This document shows positions 17,606-26,559 of a stretch of DNA of 64,000 nt, one piece after another; position 1 is the stretch's first letter, and each line of letters opens with the position of its first letter. A program made the position numbers and the translations under genes. Under the pieces are notes generated by a model. That model made no database searches, had not been told where the DNA came from, and saw nothing but the letters and a program-made list of their open reading frames with translations. This DNA is from Gordonibacter pamelaeae. GTDB lineage: Bacteria > Actinomycetota > Coriobacteriia > Coriobacteriales > Eggerthellaceae. Location of the stretch: assembly GCF_042665095.1 (NCBI RefSeq), contig NZ_JBHTBV010000001.1; one strand, 5' to 3'.

Positions 17606-18086
17606 GGCAAGGTTCGAATCGACGGGCCGGTTCCGCGTGAACGCCCAGAAGAAGCGCCTGGACGTATGGCTCATCTACCGGTGCGCCGCGTGCGGCAGCG
17701 TGTGGAATTGCGCGGTGGTCAGCCGCGGGCGGCAGGGCGGCGTCGGCCGGGAGCGGCTTGAGCGCTTCATGGGCAACGACCCAGGCCAGGCCCTCGAGTG
17801 CGCCCTCGACGCGGGCCTGCTGAAAGGCAACGGCGCGCGGCGGGGCCCGGTGGACTTCGCCGTCGAGGGCGAGCTGCCCGGCGACGAGGACTGCCGGGTG
17901 GAGATCCATGCCGAAGGGCTCTCGGGCATCCGGCTCGCCGCGGTGATGCGTGCCAAGCTGGGCCTTTCGCGCAGCGAGCTCGAGCAGCTCGTGGGGGCGG
18001 GCGACGTGGCGTGCGCCGACGGGGCGGACGCGCTCGCCGCCAAGCTGCGGCCGCATCAGGCGGTCGTGGTGCGGGCGCGAAGCTAA
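17529..18086 (+). CDS. DUF1062 domain protein
   Basis: A 185-residue protein with two zinc-type cysteine pairs (CGAC near residue 20 and CAAC near 55, the latter in WLIYRCAACGSVWN) and the segment NAQKKRLDVWLIYRC, the hallmark of DUF1062. Function is unknown; zinc binding is inferred from the cysteine pairs. The ATG at 17529 has an AAGGAAGG upstream and gives the usual family length, while an upstream in-frame start at 17490 lacks support. Confidence 0.85.
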   Translation: MKTIQWRVGATSAPAALRPCGACGAEARFESTGRFRVNAQKKRLDVWLIYRCAACGSVWNCAVVSRGRQGGVGRERLERFMGNDPGQALECALDAGLLKGNGARRGPVDFAVEGELPGDEDCRVEIHAEGLSGIRLAAVMRAKLGLSRSELEQLVGAGDVACADGADALAAKLRPHQAVVVRARS

Positions 18087-18210
18087 AGAAGGGAAGCGGG
18101 GCTCCGGGATCTTCCTGGGGCCCCGCTCGCAAAAGGCCGCCTTGCCGGAAGGGCATCGGTTCCCATGCTATCATGGCGGCGAACGACCCGCGAAGGCGAA
18201 GGAGTCTATC

Positions 18211-18633
18211 ATGTACGGACTGAAGACCGAGGCCAGCTTCGATTCGGCCCATTTTCTCACCGACTACTACGGCAAGTGCGAGAACCTGCACGGCCACCGT
18301 TGGCGCGCGGTGGTGCACCTGGCGGTGGACGACCTGCAGGCCGAGGGCACGATGAAGGGCATGGTGCTCGACTTCGGCGTGTTCAAGCGCGCGGTGCGCG
18401 AGCTGGCCGAGGCGCTGGACCACACCTTCCTCGTGGAGGAGGGCTCGCTCGCTCCGGCGACGCTGGCGGCGCTCGAGGCCGAGGGGTTCAGCCTGTTCAT
18501 CGTGCCCTTCCGCACCACGGCGGAGAACCTGGCGCGCTACTTCGGCGACTGCCTGGTTGAGCAGGGCCTTCCCGTGTCCCAGGTGGAGATGTACGAGACC
18601 CCGAACAACTGCGCCGTCTACCGGCCGCAGTAG
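18211..18633 (+). CDS. queD: 6-carboxy-5,6,7,8-tetrahydropterin synthase
   Basis: A 140-residue member of the PTPS/QueD family. Zinc ligands are His in SAHF and two His in LHGHRW, and the catalytic Cys lies just before them in GKCENLHGH, which marks QueD rather than eukaryotic PTPS. QueD makes carboxytetrahydropterin for queuosine/7-deazaguanine synthesis. No queC, queE or queF is next to it here. The ATG at 18211 follows GAAGGAG. The next gene starts 22 bases after its stop. Confidence 0.9.
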   Translation: MYGLKTEASFDSAHFLTDYYGKCENLHGHRWRAVVHLAVDDLQAEGTMKGMVLDFGVFKRAVRELAEALDHTFLVEEGSLAPATLAALEAEGFSLFIVPFRTTAENLARYFGDCLVEQGLPVSQVEMYETPNNCAVYRPQ

Positions 18634-18655
18634 CGCAATCGGGAAAGGGGGCGTC

Positions 18656-19438
18656 GTGGGCAAGAAAGCCGAGCTCTTCGTGCAGTCGGTCAAGCAAGCC
18701 GGCGGCCTCATGGTCATGGCCGTGCGCTACAGCGGGAAGGAGCCCGACAAGCGCACCGGGGCCTCGCGGGAGGAGTACGCGCTGCCGTTCGAGGGCGCGT
18801 GGACGGTGGTCAACGGCGGCGTCGTCAAGGAGACGTCGCATTCGTGGGACGTGCTCACCCAACGCTATGCCTACGACTTTGTGATACTCGATGACGAAGG
18901 GCGCAGCTGCCGCCCCGACGCCGATCCGGCCGACCCCGCCTCGTACTATTGCTACGGTCTGCCCATTCTCGCGCCTGCCGATGGCGTGGTGGTCGAAGCG
19001 GGCGCATCGTGCCCGAATGCGACGATCTGGCTCGACGGCAAGGTGCACTTCGGCGGGGGAGACATCCGCGGCAACTACGTGCTCGTCGAGCACGCGCACG
19101 GCGAGTTCTCGTGCCTGTGCCACCTGATGCCGGGCGGCGTCTCCGTCGAGGTCGGCCAGGAGGTGAGGCGCGGGCAGCAGGTCGGGCTCTGCGGGAGCTC
19201 GGGCTGCAGCTCCGAGCCGCACTTGCACTTCCATATCCAGCAGGGGCAGAGCTTCTACACCTCGCCCGGCGTGCCGGTGCGGTTCGCGGGCGTCGCGGCC
19301 GCTCCCGCGCCGAACTACGAGGCGGCCGATCCCCGTCCGCTGCCGCCGGGGGCCTACGGCGACTTCCCGCCGTTCCTCACGCGCGGCCTGTGCGTGGAGC
19401 TTTCGCGCGAAGGGGAGCCGTCCCGGTTGCCCTCCTGA
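18656..19438 (+). CDS. M23-family metallopeptidase-like protein
   Basis: A 260-residue protein with the LytM/M23 fold: ILAPADGVVVEAG, then GNYVLVEHAHGEFSCLCHL, and the final HLHFHI motif with the C-terminal zinc ligands. There is no signal peptide or membrane anchor, which is unusual for a peptidoglycan hydrolase, and the N-terminus (ELFVQSVKQAGGLMVM) looks cytoplasmic. It may process a non-wall substrate or act on lysis. The GTG at 18656 follows GGGAAAGGGGG. It ends base-to-base with the convergent DUF2268 gene. Confidence 0.85.
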   Translation: MGKKAELFVQSVKQAGGLMVMAVRYSGKEPDKRTGASREEYALPFEGAWTVVNGGVVKETSHSWDVLTQRYAYDFVILDDEGRSCRPDADPADPASYYCYGLPILAPADGVVVEAGASCPNATIWLDGKVHFGGGDIRGNYVLVEHAHGEFSCLCHLMPGGVSVEVGQEVRRGQQVGLCGSSGCSSEPHLHFHIQQGQSFYTSPGVPVRFAGVAAAPAPNYEAADPRPLPPGAYGDFPPFLTRGLCVELSREGEPSRLPS

Positions 19439-20344
19439 TCAGTCCCAGAAGGCCTGCGCCGCGTCGAGGATATCCGCCGCCGGCAGGAGGGTGGCGTCGG
19501 CGATGTCGGTGCCGGACTCTTCGAGAAAGCGCCTGACCAGGTGGTACCCGCACGCGTAACCGGCGCAGTAAGGCACGCCGTGCACGGGGTAGCCCATGAG
19601 CGCCGCCGTCTCGTCGCCGTAGAGGTAGGCGGAAAGCTCGGCCAGGCCCTGCGCATCCCGGCCTGCGTGCACGAGCGGCTTCACCTGCTCGAGCAGGTCG
19701 GGCGTGGTGCGCGCGACCCACGGGCCCGCCAGCTCCTCGCCGAACAGCTCCACGGCGAAGTTCTCGGCCAACCCCTCGCTCACCAGCATCTCGCCGAGCG
19801 TGATGTCGTTTCGCCACCTCACGAACTGGAAGCGCACGTTGTGGTTCGTCTCGTGCGCGAGCGCTGCGGGCAGGCGGCGCATCGTGCGCCCGCCCGGCAC
19901 GAGCCAGGCGAAGATGCTGCCGGGGATGCCCCCGTCGCCGCCGTAGCCTTCGCTCGCCCGTACCACGGGGTTTTCCGGGTTCGCCAACAGCACGGTGAAG
20001 CGGTAGTCCTTCCGCGGAAGCTCGATGCCGCGCGCGGCGAAACGTGCGAGCGAGCGCTCGACGGTGCGTTGGCATGCGTCCCAGAAGGCGTCGTCGCCGA
20101 TGAGGCTCACGGCTTCGGCCCAACTGCCGTCCACGCGCATGGGCGGCAGGATGCCGAGCATCTCGCTGGCCATGACCACGTCGTAACCGCCGGGCTGCGC
20201 GGCTTTGAGCGGCACGCGGTAGCAGTCCCACTTCTCCTTGAAGGGGGCCATGAGCTCGTGGCGGTACAGGTCGGGGCGCTTCTCGGGCGGCGCGGCGATC
20301 ATGGCGCGGTATGCTTGGTCTGAGCGCACGGGTCGCACGTCCAT
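19439..20344 (-). CDS. DUF2268 predicted zinc-dependent protease
   Basis: A 301-residue protein with the metallopeptidase-like motif HETNHNVRFQF near residue 160 and a downstream SEGLAENFA that supplies the third zinc ligand region, both typical of DUF2268. The C-terminal part has GYPVHGVPYCAGYACGYHLV. The ATG at 20344 follows GAAAGGAACCCCC. No signal peptide is seen, so it should be cytoplasmic. The substrate is unknown. Confidence 0.87.
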   Translation of the reverse strand: MDVRPVRSDQAYRAMIAAPPEKRPDLYRHELMAPFKEKWDCYRVPLKAAQPGGYDVVMASEMLGILPPMRVDGSWAEAVSLIGDDAFWDACQRTVERSLARFAARGIELPRKDYRFTVLLANPENPVVRASEGYGGDGGIPGSIFAWLVPGGRTMRRLPAALAHETNHNVRFQFVRWRNDITLGEMLVSEGLAENFAVELFGEELAGPWVARTTPDLLEQVKPLVHAGRDAQGLAELSAYLYGDETAALMGYPVHGVPYCAGYACGYHLVRRFLEESGTDIADATLLPAADILDAAQAFWD

Positions 20345-20448
20345 GGGGGTTCCTTTCTCGCGGGTGCGCGCATTCGTCATCGAGTGCGTGCGCCCATGCT
20401 ACGGCCTCACGTGGCGTGAGGGTCAAGGAAATTTCCAAAGGTTTTTCC

Positions 20449-20486
20449 GGTGCGGCCGCACCGATCGCGCTAGGGATTCGTTATAG
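20449..20486 (+). promoter_or_regulatory. Palindromic operator candidate before the ECF sigma gene
   Basis: GGTGCGGCCGCACC at 20449-20462 is a perfect 14-base palindrome. A possible -10 box TTATAG lies at 20481-20486, so the palindrome sits at the -35 position of a promoter for the sigma factor operon. It could be an operator or an autoregulated promoter element. Confidence 0.4.
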
Positions 20487-20510
20487 AGGGCAGAGGAGGT
20501 GAAGCGGGAC

Positions 20511-21014
20511 GTGGGAGGCAGGCTGCGGGACGGCGAGGCGTTCGATCGTCTGGTCGAAGAGCATTACGACGATGTGCTGGCGTACTGCCGGCGGCACGCG
20601 CCATCGTACGACGAGGCGCCGGACGTAGCGCAGGAGGCGTTTCTGCGCTTCGTGCGCAGCGGGCGCTCGCCGATCGAGGGCAAGCCGCTCGCGTACCTGC
20701 TCACCATCGCGCGCAACCTCTGCATCGACGCATCGCGCGCCAAGCGCCCGCCCGCCGTGCCGCTTGATGTGGACGTGCCCGACCGCTCGCCCGGCGCCGA
20801 CCCGGCGGCCGCGTGCGCGGGCAGCGAGGTGGGCGGGCTGATCGGGGCGCTCGATCCCGAGCTGCGCGAGGTGGTGGAGCTGCGTTTCGACCAGGGCTTC
20901 AAGGTGGGCGAGATCGCGCAGGTCCTAGGCGTGTCGCGCTTTGCGGTGAACCGGCGGTTGAACCGGGCGCTGGCGGAGCTCCGGCGCGGATTGGAAGGAA
21001 GGAGCGAGGCATGA
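20511..21014 (+). CDS. ECF-type RNA polymerase sigma factor
   Basis: A 167-residue sigma-70-family protein. Region 2 is FDRLVEEHYDDVLAYC through DVAQEAFLRFV; region 4 is LRFDQGFKVGEIAQVL with the recognition helix SRFAVNRRLNRAL. I place the start at the GTG at 20511, about ten bases after GAGGAGGTGA; an in-frame GTG at 20499 lies inside that ribosome binding site and is less likely. It overlaps the next gene by four bases (ATGA). No zinc anti-sigma gene follows; the next product is a membrane protein and may serve that role. Confidence 0.88.
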   Translation: MGGRLRDGEAFDRLVEEHYDDVLAYCRRHAPSYDEAPDVAQEAFLRFVRSGRSPIEGKPLAYLLTIARNLCIDASRAKRPPAVPLDVDVPDRSPGADPAAACAGSEVGGLIGALDPELREVVELRFDQGFKVGEIAQVLGVSRFAVNRRLNRALAELRRGLEGRSEA

Positions 21015-21838
21015 GTCCAACGAGCAAGAGAGATGTCGGGCGGCTGCTGCAGGCGCACTACCGCGCCGAGCGCGGCGCGCCGGACGCGGCTGCGAAGGCG
21101 GCAACCCTCAAGGCCGTGCGCGCGGTGGCGACGGAGCGCCCGGCGGACGCGAGCAGGGATGCGGTCGGTGCGGGCGTGTGCGGTCACGGCGCGACGTTCG
21201 CCTCGTTCGTGGCCGTGCAGGCGCGCTTCATCCATCCGCGCGTGTGGGCGGCGCAGCTCGCGCTCGTGGCGGCGATGGCGGCGGCGTGCCTGCTCGCGGG
21301 CGATGCGCCGAGCGGCTTCCCGCTCGCGTCGGGCGTGCTGGCGGCGGCGACGGTGCTCGTGGGCCTGCCCGACCTGCTGTCGAGCGCCTCCCACCGCATG
21401 GCCGAGCTCGAGTACGCCTGCCGCTTCGACTGCCGGGCAGTCGCGCTCGCGCGGCTCGTCGTGCTGGGCTGCGCCGACGTGGTGACGGTCACGGCCATCG
21501 CGCTCGCCGCGCCGGTCATGCTGGGTACCGACCTGTTCGCCTCGCTCATGCATGCATGCGCCCCCTACTTCCTCTCGTGCGCGGGCGCGCTCCTGCTGGT
21601 GCGCCGCTGCGCGCCGTCGCAGGCGCTGCCGCTCGCCTGCGCCTGGACGCTGCTCGTGGCGGCCGGCGCCTACGCGCTGTTCACGCTCGTGCCGCCCGCC
21701 TACGCCCAGGGGTCGGCCTGGGCCTGGGCGCTTGTTGCGGCGGGCTCGCTTGTGTGGGCCTTCCGCGAGGCGCGCGCCTGGCTTGGGGGCATAGCGGGCG
21801 GCTTGGACATGCTCGCGGCCGCCGCGAACCAACGATGA
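21011..21838 (+). CDS. Membrane protein in ECF-sigma/ABC operon, possible anti-sigma
   Basis: A 275-residue protein with a soluble N-terminus of about 75 residues (SKRDVGRLLQAHYRAERG) and about six membrane helices from residue 78 on. I recognise no family. Its position between an ECF sigma gene and an ABC transporter, with translational coupling to the sigma gene, makes it a candidate membrane anti-sigma factor or transporter subunit; neither is proven by a motif. Confidence 0.7.
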   Translation: MSPTSKRDVGRLLQAHYRAERGAPDAAAKAATLKAVRAVATERPADASRDAVGAGVCGHGATFASFVAVQARFIHPRVWAAQLALVAAMAAACLLAGDAPSGFPLASGVLAAATVLVGLPDLLSSASHRMAELEYACRFDCRAVALARLVVLGCADVVTVTAIALAAPVMLGTDLFASLMHACAPYFLSCAGALLLVRRCAPSQALPLACAWTLLVAAGAYALFTLVPPAYAQGSAWAWALVAAGSLVWAFREARAWLGGIAGGLDMLAAAANQR

Positions 21839-21855
21839 TGAAGGAGCAAACTCTC

Positions 21856-22773
21856 ATGGAGCTGACCATTGACCGGCTGAGCAAGCAGTTCGGGTCGAAG
21901 ATCGCGGTCGACCGCGTGTCGGCGACCCTCGAGCCCGGCGTGTACGGCCTTCTGGGCGCGAACGGCGCGGGCAAGACCACCCTCATGCGCATGGTGTGCG
22001 ACGTGCTGCGCCCCACTTCCGGCGAGATCCGCTTCGACGGCCGGGACGTGCGCGCGCTCGGCGACGGGTACCGCGCGCGGTTAGGCTACCTGCCGCAGGA
22101 CTTCGGCTACTACCCCGACTTCACGGCGCTCGACTTCATGTGCTACCTGGCCGCGCTCAAGGGCATCAACCGCCGCGCGGCGCGGTGCCGCTCGCTCGAG
22201 CTGCTGGAGACGGTGGGGCTCGCCGACGTGGCGGGCCGCAAGATCCGCACGTTCTCCGGCGGCATGAAGCAGCGCCTCGGCATCGCGCAGGCGGTGCTGA
22301 ACGACCCGGCCGTCCTCGTGCTCGACGAGCCCACGGCCGGCCTCGATCCGAAGGAGCGCGTGCGGTTCCGCAACCTCATCGCCAGCTTCGCGCAGGACAA
22401 GATAGTCATCCTGTCCACGCACATCGTGTCGGACGTGGAGTACATCGCCGACGAGATACTGGTCATGCGCGCGGGCGCGTTCGTCATGCGCGGCGCGCCG
22501 ACCGAGGTGGTGGCCACCATGGCGGGGAAGGTGTGGGAGTGCCACGTGGACGCGCGGCAGGCCGACCAGCTTGCGGCCGCGAGCTGCGTGAGCAACGTCC
22601 ACTACGCCGCCGACGGCCACGCGGTCGTGCGCGTGGTGGCCGACGAGCGCCCGGCACCCGGCGCGCACCCGCTCGAGCCCACGCTCGAGGACCTGTACCT
22701 GTACGTGTTCCGCGACGCAGTGGAGCCCGAAGCGCCCGCTGCGCCCGCATCCCAAGGAGGCCGTCATGCTTGA
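21856..22773 (+). CDS. ABC transporter ATP-binding protein
   Basis: A 305-residue ATPase with Walker A GANGAGKTT, Q-loop LPQDFGYYPDF, signature-like FSGGMKQRLGIAQAV, Walker B VLVLDEPTAGLDP and H-loop LSTHIV. This is the export-type (CcmA/ABC-2) class. The ATG at 21856 is nine bases from AAGGAG; an upstream in-frame ATG at 21838 is less well placed. It overlaps the following permease gene by eight bases. Confidence 0.92.
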   Translation: MELTIDRLSKQFGSKIAVDRVSATLEPGVYGLLGANGAGKTTLMRMVCDVLRPTSGEIRFDGRDVRALGDGYRARLGYLPQDFGYYPDFTALDFMCYLAALKGINRRAARCRSLELLETVGLADVAGRKIRTFSGGMKQRLGIAQAVLNDPAVLVLDEPTAGLDPKERVRFRNLIASFAQDKIVILSTHIVSDVEYIADEILVMRAGAFVMRGAPTEVVATMAGKVWECHVDARQADQLAAASCVSNVHYAADGHAVVRVVADERPAPGAHPLEPTLEDLYLYVFRDAVEPEAPAAPASQGGRHA

Positions 22774-24031
22774 TCTGGTGAGGTTCGAGCTCAAGAAGCT
22801 GCTCGCGCGGCGCACGTCGCAGGTGGTCGCCGTGGGCGTCCTCGCGCTGCTCTGCGTGATCATGGCGCTCAACGTGGTGCAGACCAAGACGCGGTCGGAC
22901 GCGGGCGAGATCGTGGGCGGCACCGCGGCTATCGCCCAGCAGAAGGCGCGCGCCGAGGCGCACGAGGGCGTGCTCACGGTGGAGCGCGTGCAGGAGGAGG
23001 TGGCCGCGTACAAGGCGCTCGCGTTCTCGAAGGTCGACCCGGCCCAGGTGGAGGGCCTCAACGCCGAGGCCGCGTACACGCTCATGAACGAGGCGTACAG
23101 CGAGGACGAGTTCCGCGCCATCTACGACACGTACTTCTCCTACCTGCTCTCGCCGTGGATCACCGGCGGGTTGGAGCAGTACCAGGTGGCGGCGCAGCTG
23201 GGCGACGAGGACGTTGCGGGCTTCTACGGGGCCGTGGCCGCCATGCTGCAGCGCGCGCTCGACGACGGCATGGGCGGCACCTGGACGTTCTCGGACGCCG
23301 AGCGCGCGTACTGGACGGACAAGCAAGCCGGCGTGGGCGAGCCGCTGGCGTACGGCTACGCCGGAGGCTGGGCCGACGTGATGGCGTGCATCGGCTTCCT
23401 CGCGTTCGCGATGGTGGCCGTGTGCGTGGTGCTCACGCCCGTGTTCGCCGGCGAGTACCAGGACCGCACCGACGCCGTGCTGCTGGCTGCGCGCTACGGC
23501 CGCTCGAAGCTGGTGGCGGCGAAGATCGTCGCATCGCTGCTGTTCGCCACGGCGTATTTCGCGCTGGCGACGGCCGTCATCATGGGTGTGGCGCTCGCGT
23601 TCTTCGGCGCCGAGGGCGGGGACTTGCCGGTGCAGGTGCTCGGGCTCGGCATCCCCTACAACCTCACGATGGCCGAGGCCACGTGGACGGCGGTTGGGCT
23701 CGGCTACCTCATGACGCTCGGGCTCGCAGGCCTCACGCTGCTGCTTTCGTCGAAGCTGCGCTCCCAGCTGGCCATCTTCGCCGCGTGCGCCGCGCTCATC
23801 TTCCTCACCGGAATGATCCCCTCCGGCGGCAGCGGCGCGCTGCAGCACGTGCTGTACCTGTTCCCCATCAACGCCCTGAACGACCAGGTGCTCTACAACG
23901 CGCTCGTGTCGTATCCCGTGGGGCCGCTGGTGATCGACCTGGTGGGACTGCTCGCGGTCGCCTACGCGCTTGTGCTGGTCGTCTGCGCGCCGCTGGCCGC
24001 CCGCGCCTTCCGCCGGCATCAGGTGATGTAG
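22766..24031 (+). CDS. ABC transporter permease, ABC-2 type
   Basis: A 421-residue protein with one N-terminal helix (about 17-37), a large outward-facing region to about residue 205 containing many charged residues, and five more helices. This layout fits ABC-2 permeases such as those for bacitracin or sodium export. The ribosome binding site AAGGAGG lies within the end of the ATPase gene. It is the last gene of the sigma factor-membrane protein-ABC operon, which probably responds to and removes some envelope stressor. Confidence 0.88.
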   Translation: MLDLVRFELKKLLARRTSQVVAVGVLALLCVIMALNVVQTKTRSDAGEIVGGTAAIAQQKARAEAHEGVLTVERVQEEVAAYKALAFSKVDPAQVEGLNAEAAYTLMNEAYSEDEFRAIYDTYFSYLLSPWITGGLEQYQVAAQLGDEDVAGFYGAVAAMLQRALDDGMGGTWTFSDAERAYWTDKQAGVGEPLAYGYAGGWADVMACIGFLAFAMVAVCVVLTPVFAGEYQDRTDAVLLAARYGRSKLVAAKIVASLLFATAYFALATAVIMGVALAFFGAEGGDLPVQVLGLGIPYNLTMAEATWTAVGLGYLMTLGLAGLTLLLSSKLRSQLAIFAACAALIFLTGMIPSGGSGALQHVLYLFPINALNDQVLYNALVSYPVGPLVIDLVGLLAVAYALVLVVCAPLAARAFRRHQVM

Positions 24032-24094
24032 GGGTGCTGCCGTCGGTATAATGGAGCTTGACGTAAGCGGGCGCGGCGAAAGGCGGGCGCGGCG

Positions 24095-24664
24095 ATGCTG
24101 GAGCGGGGATTCATGGTCGTGCCGACAGGCGTTGCGCTCGTGGCGGTTTTGGTTGGGTGCCTTGTGCGCCGAACAGAGGCGAGACGGACGTGCCTTTACC
24201 TGGCGCTCACCGCCTACGTGGGTGCGGTGGCGGCGGTGACGCTGTTCCCGCTGCCGGTCGAGGGCGGGATGGGCTATGCGCCTGCTTGGGGGATCTCGTA
24301 CAACCTCGTGCCTTTCGCCGGCATCGCGCGCACGGTGGCCGATGCGGCCCAAACCGGCTGGTGGTGGTCCATCGCGACCGTCATCGTGGGCGGAAACGTG
24401 CTCATGTTCGTGCCGCTGGGGCTCATGCTCCCGTTGCTGTCCGACCGTCTGCGCCGACTGCCCGCCGCAACGCTCGTGCTCGCAGCCTGCTCGGCGGCCA
24501 TCGAGCTCGCGCAGCTCGTTGCGGGGCTCGCCGTGGCAGGTTACCTGTACCGCGTCGTGGACGTGGACGACGTCATCCTCAACGTCGCCGGCGGCTTGAT
24601 CGGCTTCGGCTTGTGGAAGGCGTGGGAGCGCCTTGCCGCACCTAAGCGGGACGAGCTCGTTTAA
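24095..24664 (+). CDS. VanZ-like family membrane protein
   Basis: A 189-residue membrane protein with the VanZ pattern: VTLFPLP after helix 2, YNLVPF, GGNVLMFVPLGLMLPLL, AIELAQL and finally DVDDVILNVAGGLIGF. VanZ relatives are linked to teicoplanin resistance, but most chromosomal members have unknown roles. Two starts are possible, 24095 and 24113; the second has GGAG nine bases upstream. It stands apart from the ABC operon by 63 bases. Confidence 0.88.
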   Translation: MLERGFMVVPTGVALVAVLVGCLVRRTEARRTCLYLALTAYVGAVAAVTLFPLPVEGGMGYAPAWGISYNLVPFAGIARTVADAAQTGWWWSIATVIVGGNVLMFVPLGLMLPLLSDRLRRLPAATLVLAACSAAIELAQLVAGLAVAGYLYRVVDVDDVILNVAGGLIGFGLWKAWERLAAPKRDELV

Positions 24665-24728
24665 GGCTGGCGAATGACAGCCTGCGTCTCCGGCTCTGCG
24701 GGCTTTGCTGCGGAATTCGGGCGCCCGT

Positions 24729-24867
24729 GTCAAAAAACGAGCGGTTTGGCAAACCTCCTGCAAGACCGCTACGTTTGCCGAAAAAGTGAGCTGGGGAAAC
24801 GCGGCCTGGCTTCTCGCGTCGCGTCGTTCAAGCTGTTTTTCGATTGCCAAACCGGCCGTTTTCTGGC
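24729..24867. repeat. Palindromic repeat element 3 (family B), 139 bp
   Basis: The terminal 26 bases (24729-24754 and 24842-24867) are imperfect reverse complements; the shared core is CGGTTTGGCAAnC preceded by an A-rich run. It matches the ends of element 4 at 62791-62921. The interior contains GCTGGGGAAACGCGG, similar to the GGGGAAACG of family A. It fills most of the gap between vanZ and sufU. Confidence 0.8.
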
Positions 24868-24887
24868 AGAAGGCCCCAGTTTTGGCG

Positions 24888-25334
24888 TCACCGCGCCTCG
24901 CGTCCTGCTGCCGTCTCCCGCTCCAGCAGCTTCTCCAGCGTGCGCCAGGCGAGCTCGGCGCACTTGACGCGCGCGGGCATGCGGGCGATGGATGCCAGCT
25001 CGGCGGCCTCGTCGAGGTCGGCGCGTTCCTCGTCGGTGAGCGGGCGGCCCTTGATCATGTCGAGGTAGAGGCTGCTCAGGCGACGCGCTTCGTCGACCGT
25101 CTCGCCGGTGACGAGGTCGGCCATCATGTCGGCGGCGGCTTGGCTCACGGCGCAGCCGTGGCCGGTGAAGGCGGCCTCCTCGATGACGTCGCCGTTGAGG
25201 CGCAGCGCGAGCGTCAGCTCGTCGCCGCAGCTGGGGTTCACGCCGTCGTGCGTGCAGGTGGGCTCGTCCATCTCGTACTTGTAGTCGGGGTGCGCGTTGT
25301 GCTCCATGAGCGCCGCGGTGTAGATGCTAGCCAT
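24888..25334 (-). CDS. sufU: Fe-S assembly scaffold/sulfur-transfer protein SufU
   Basis: A 148-residue SufU/IscU-family protein with the three conserved cysteines in PSCGDEL, GHGCAVSQA and VKCAELAW. In Gram-positive organisms SufU accepts sulfur from SufS through a zinc site. It overlaps sufS by eight bases and is the last gene of the suf operon. Confidence 0.93.
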   Translation of the reverse strand: MASIYTAALMEHNAHPDYKYEMDEPTCTHDGVNPSCGDELTLALRLNGDVIEEAAFTGHGCAVSQAAADMMADLVTGETVDEARRLSSLYLDMIKGRPLTDEERADLDEAAELASIARMPARVKCAELAWRTLEKLLERETAAGREAR

Positions 25335-26559
25335 TGAAGGTCCTCCAGACGCTGTCCAAGCCGTTGACGAGCGCGTCGATGTCGCTCTCGTCGTTGTAGA
25401 ACGCGAGCGACGCCCGGCAGCACGACTCCACCCCGAGCCACGCGAGCAGCGGCTGCGCGCAGTGATGGCCTGCGCGGATGGCCACGTTCTGCTCGTCGAG
25501 GATGCTCGCCACGTCGTGAGGATGGATGCCGCGCACGTTGAAGCTGATGGCGCCGTGGTGCTGCGCGGGGTCGGGATGCCCGATGATCTCGAGATACGGC
25601 AGCGCCGCCATGCGCTCCATCGCGGCGCGCACGAGCGCCTGCTCGCGCGCCTGCAACGCATCCCAGCCGATGCCCTCGAGGTAGCCGAGCGCGGCCGAGG
25701 CGGCCACGATGCCGGCGGCGTCCTGCGTGCCGGCCTCGAACTTCTCGGGCACGGGCGCCCACACGGCGTCGGTCTCGGTAACCGACGAGATCATCTCGCC
25801 GCCCGTGAGGAAGGGCGGCATGGCCTCGAGCAGGTCGAGCGAGCCCCACAGCACGCCGATGCCGAAGGGGCCGAGCGCTTTGTGGGCCGAGAACGCGAAG
25901 AAGTCGGCGCCGAGTTTCCGCACGTCGACCGGCAGGTGCGGCACCGATTGCGCGCCGTCCACCACCAGGTAGCCGCCGTGCGCATGCACGCGCTCGGCCA
26001 TGGCGCTGATGGGGTTCTCGATGCCGAGCACGTTCGACACCTGGGCGGCCGCGACGATCTTCGTGCGCGGGCCGATCTTCGCGTCCATCTCCGCCTCCGA
26101 GATCGTGCCGTGCTCATCGGGGTACAGGTACACGAGCCGTGCGCCCGCCGCGCGGCACGCCTGTTGCCAGGGGATGAGGTTCGAGTGGTGCTCCATGATG
26201 GTGATGCACACCTCGTCGCCCGGCTCGAGCACGGCAGGGGCGAAGGCGTGCGCCACGAGGTTGAGCGCCTCGCTCGCGTTGCGGGTGAACACGATCTCGC
26301 GCGGGTCCGCCGCGCCGATGAAGCGCGCGATATGGGCGCGCGCCGCCTCGATGGACTCGGTGGCCTCGACCGACAGGCGGTACAGGCCGCGCAGGGCGTT
26401 CGCGTTCATGTCCTCGTAGAACGCGCGCTGCGCGTCGAGGGCCACGGCGGGGCGCTGCGCCGTCGCCGCGCTGTCGAGGAAGGCGAGGTCGGGGTTCGCG
26501 GCGAGCAGGGGGAAGTCCTGCTTGTAGGGGTTGGCGGCGATGTCGATCGGGTTGCTCAT
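25327..26559 (-). CDS. sufS: Cysteine desulfurase SufS
   Basis: A 410-residue PLP enzyme that takes sulfur from cysteine for Fe-S cluster assembly. The PLP lysine is in FSAHKALGPFG, the THxxxN-type region is MEHHSNLIPWQ, and the persulfide-forming Cys is in RAGHHCAQPLL. Length and motifs fit group II (SufS) desulfurases. It overlaps both sufD and sufU by a few bases. Confidence 0.96.
   Translation of the reverse strand: MSNPIDIAANPYKQDFPLLAANPDLAFLDSAATAQRPAVALDAQRAFYEDMNANALRGLYRLSVEATESIEAARAHIARFIGAADPREIVFTRNASEALNLVAHAFAPAVLEPGDEVCITIMEHHSNLIPWQQACRAAGARLVYLYPDEHGTISEAEMDAKIGPRTKIVAAAQVSNVLGIENPISAMAERVHAHGGYLVVDGAQSVPHLPVDVRKLGADFFAFSAHKALGPFGIGVLWGSLDLLEAMPPFLTGGEMISSVTETDAVWAPVPEKFEAGTQDAAGIVAASAALGYLEGIGWDALQAREQALVRAAMERMAALPYLEIIGHPDPAQHHGAISFNVRGIHPHDVASILDEQNVAIRAGHHCAQPLLAWLGVESCCRASLAFYNDESDIDALVNGLDSVWRTFNG

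Noticed and set aside
17605..17630. GGTTCGAATC, a tRNA T-arm-like sequence
   Set aside because: It lies inside the DUF1062 coding region, and no matching acceptor, D or anticodon arms are present around it.
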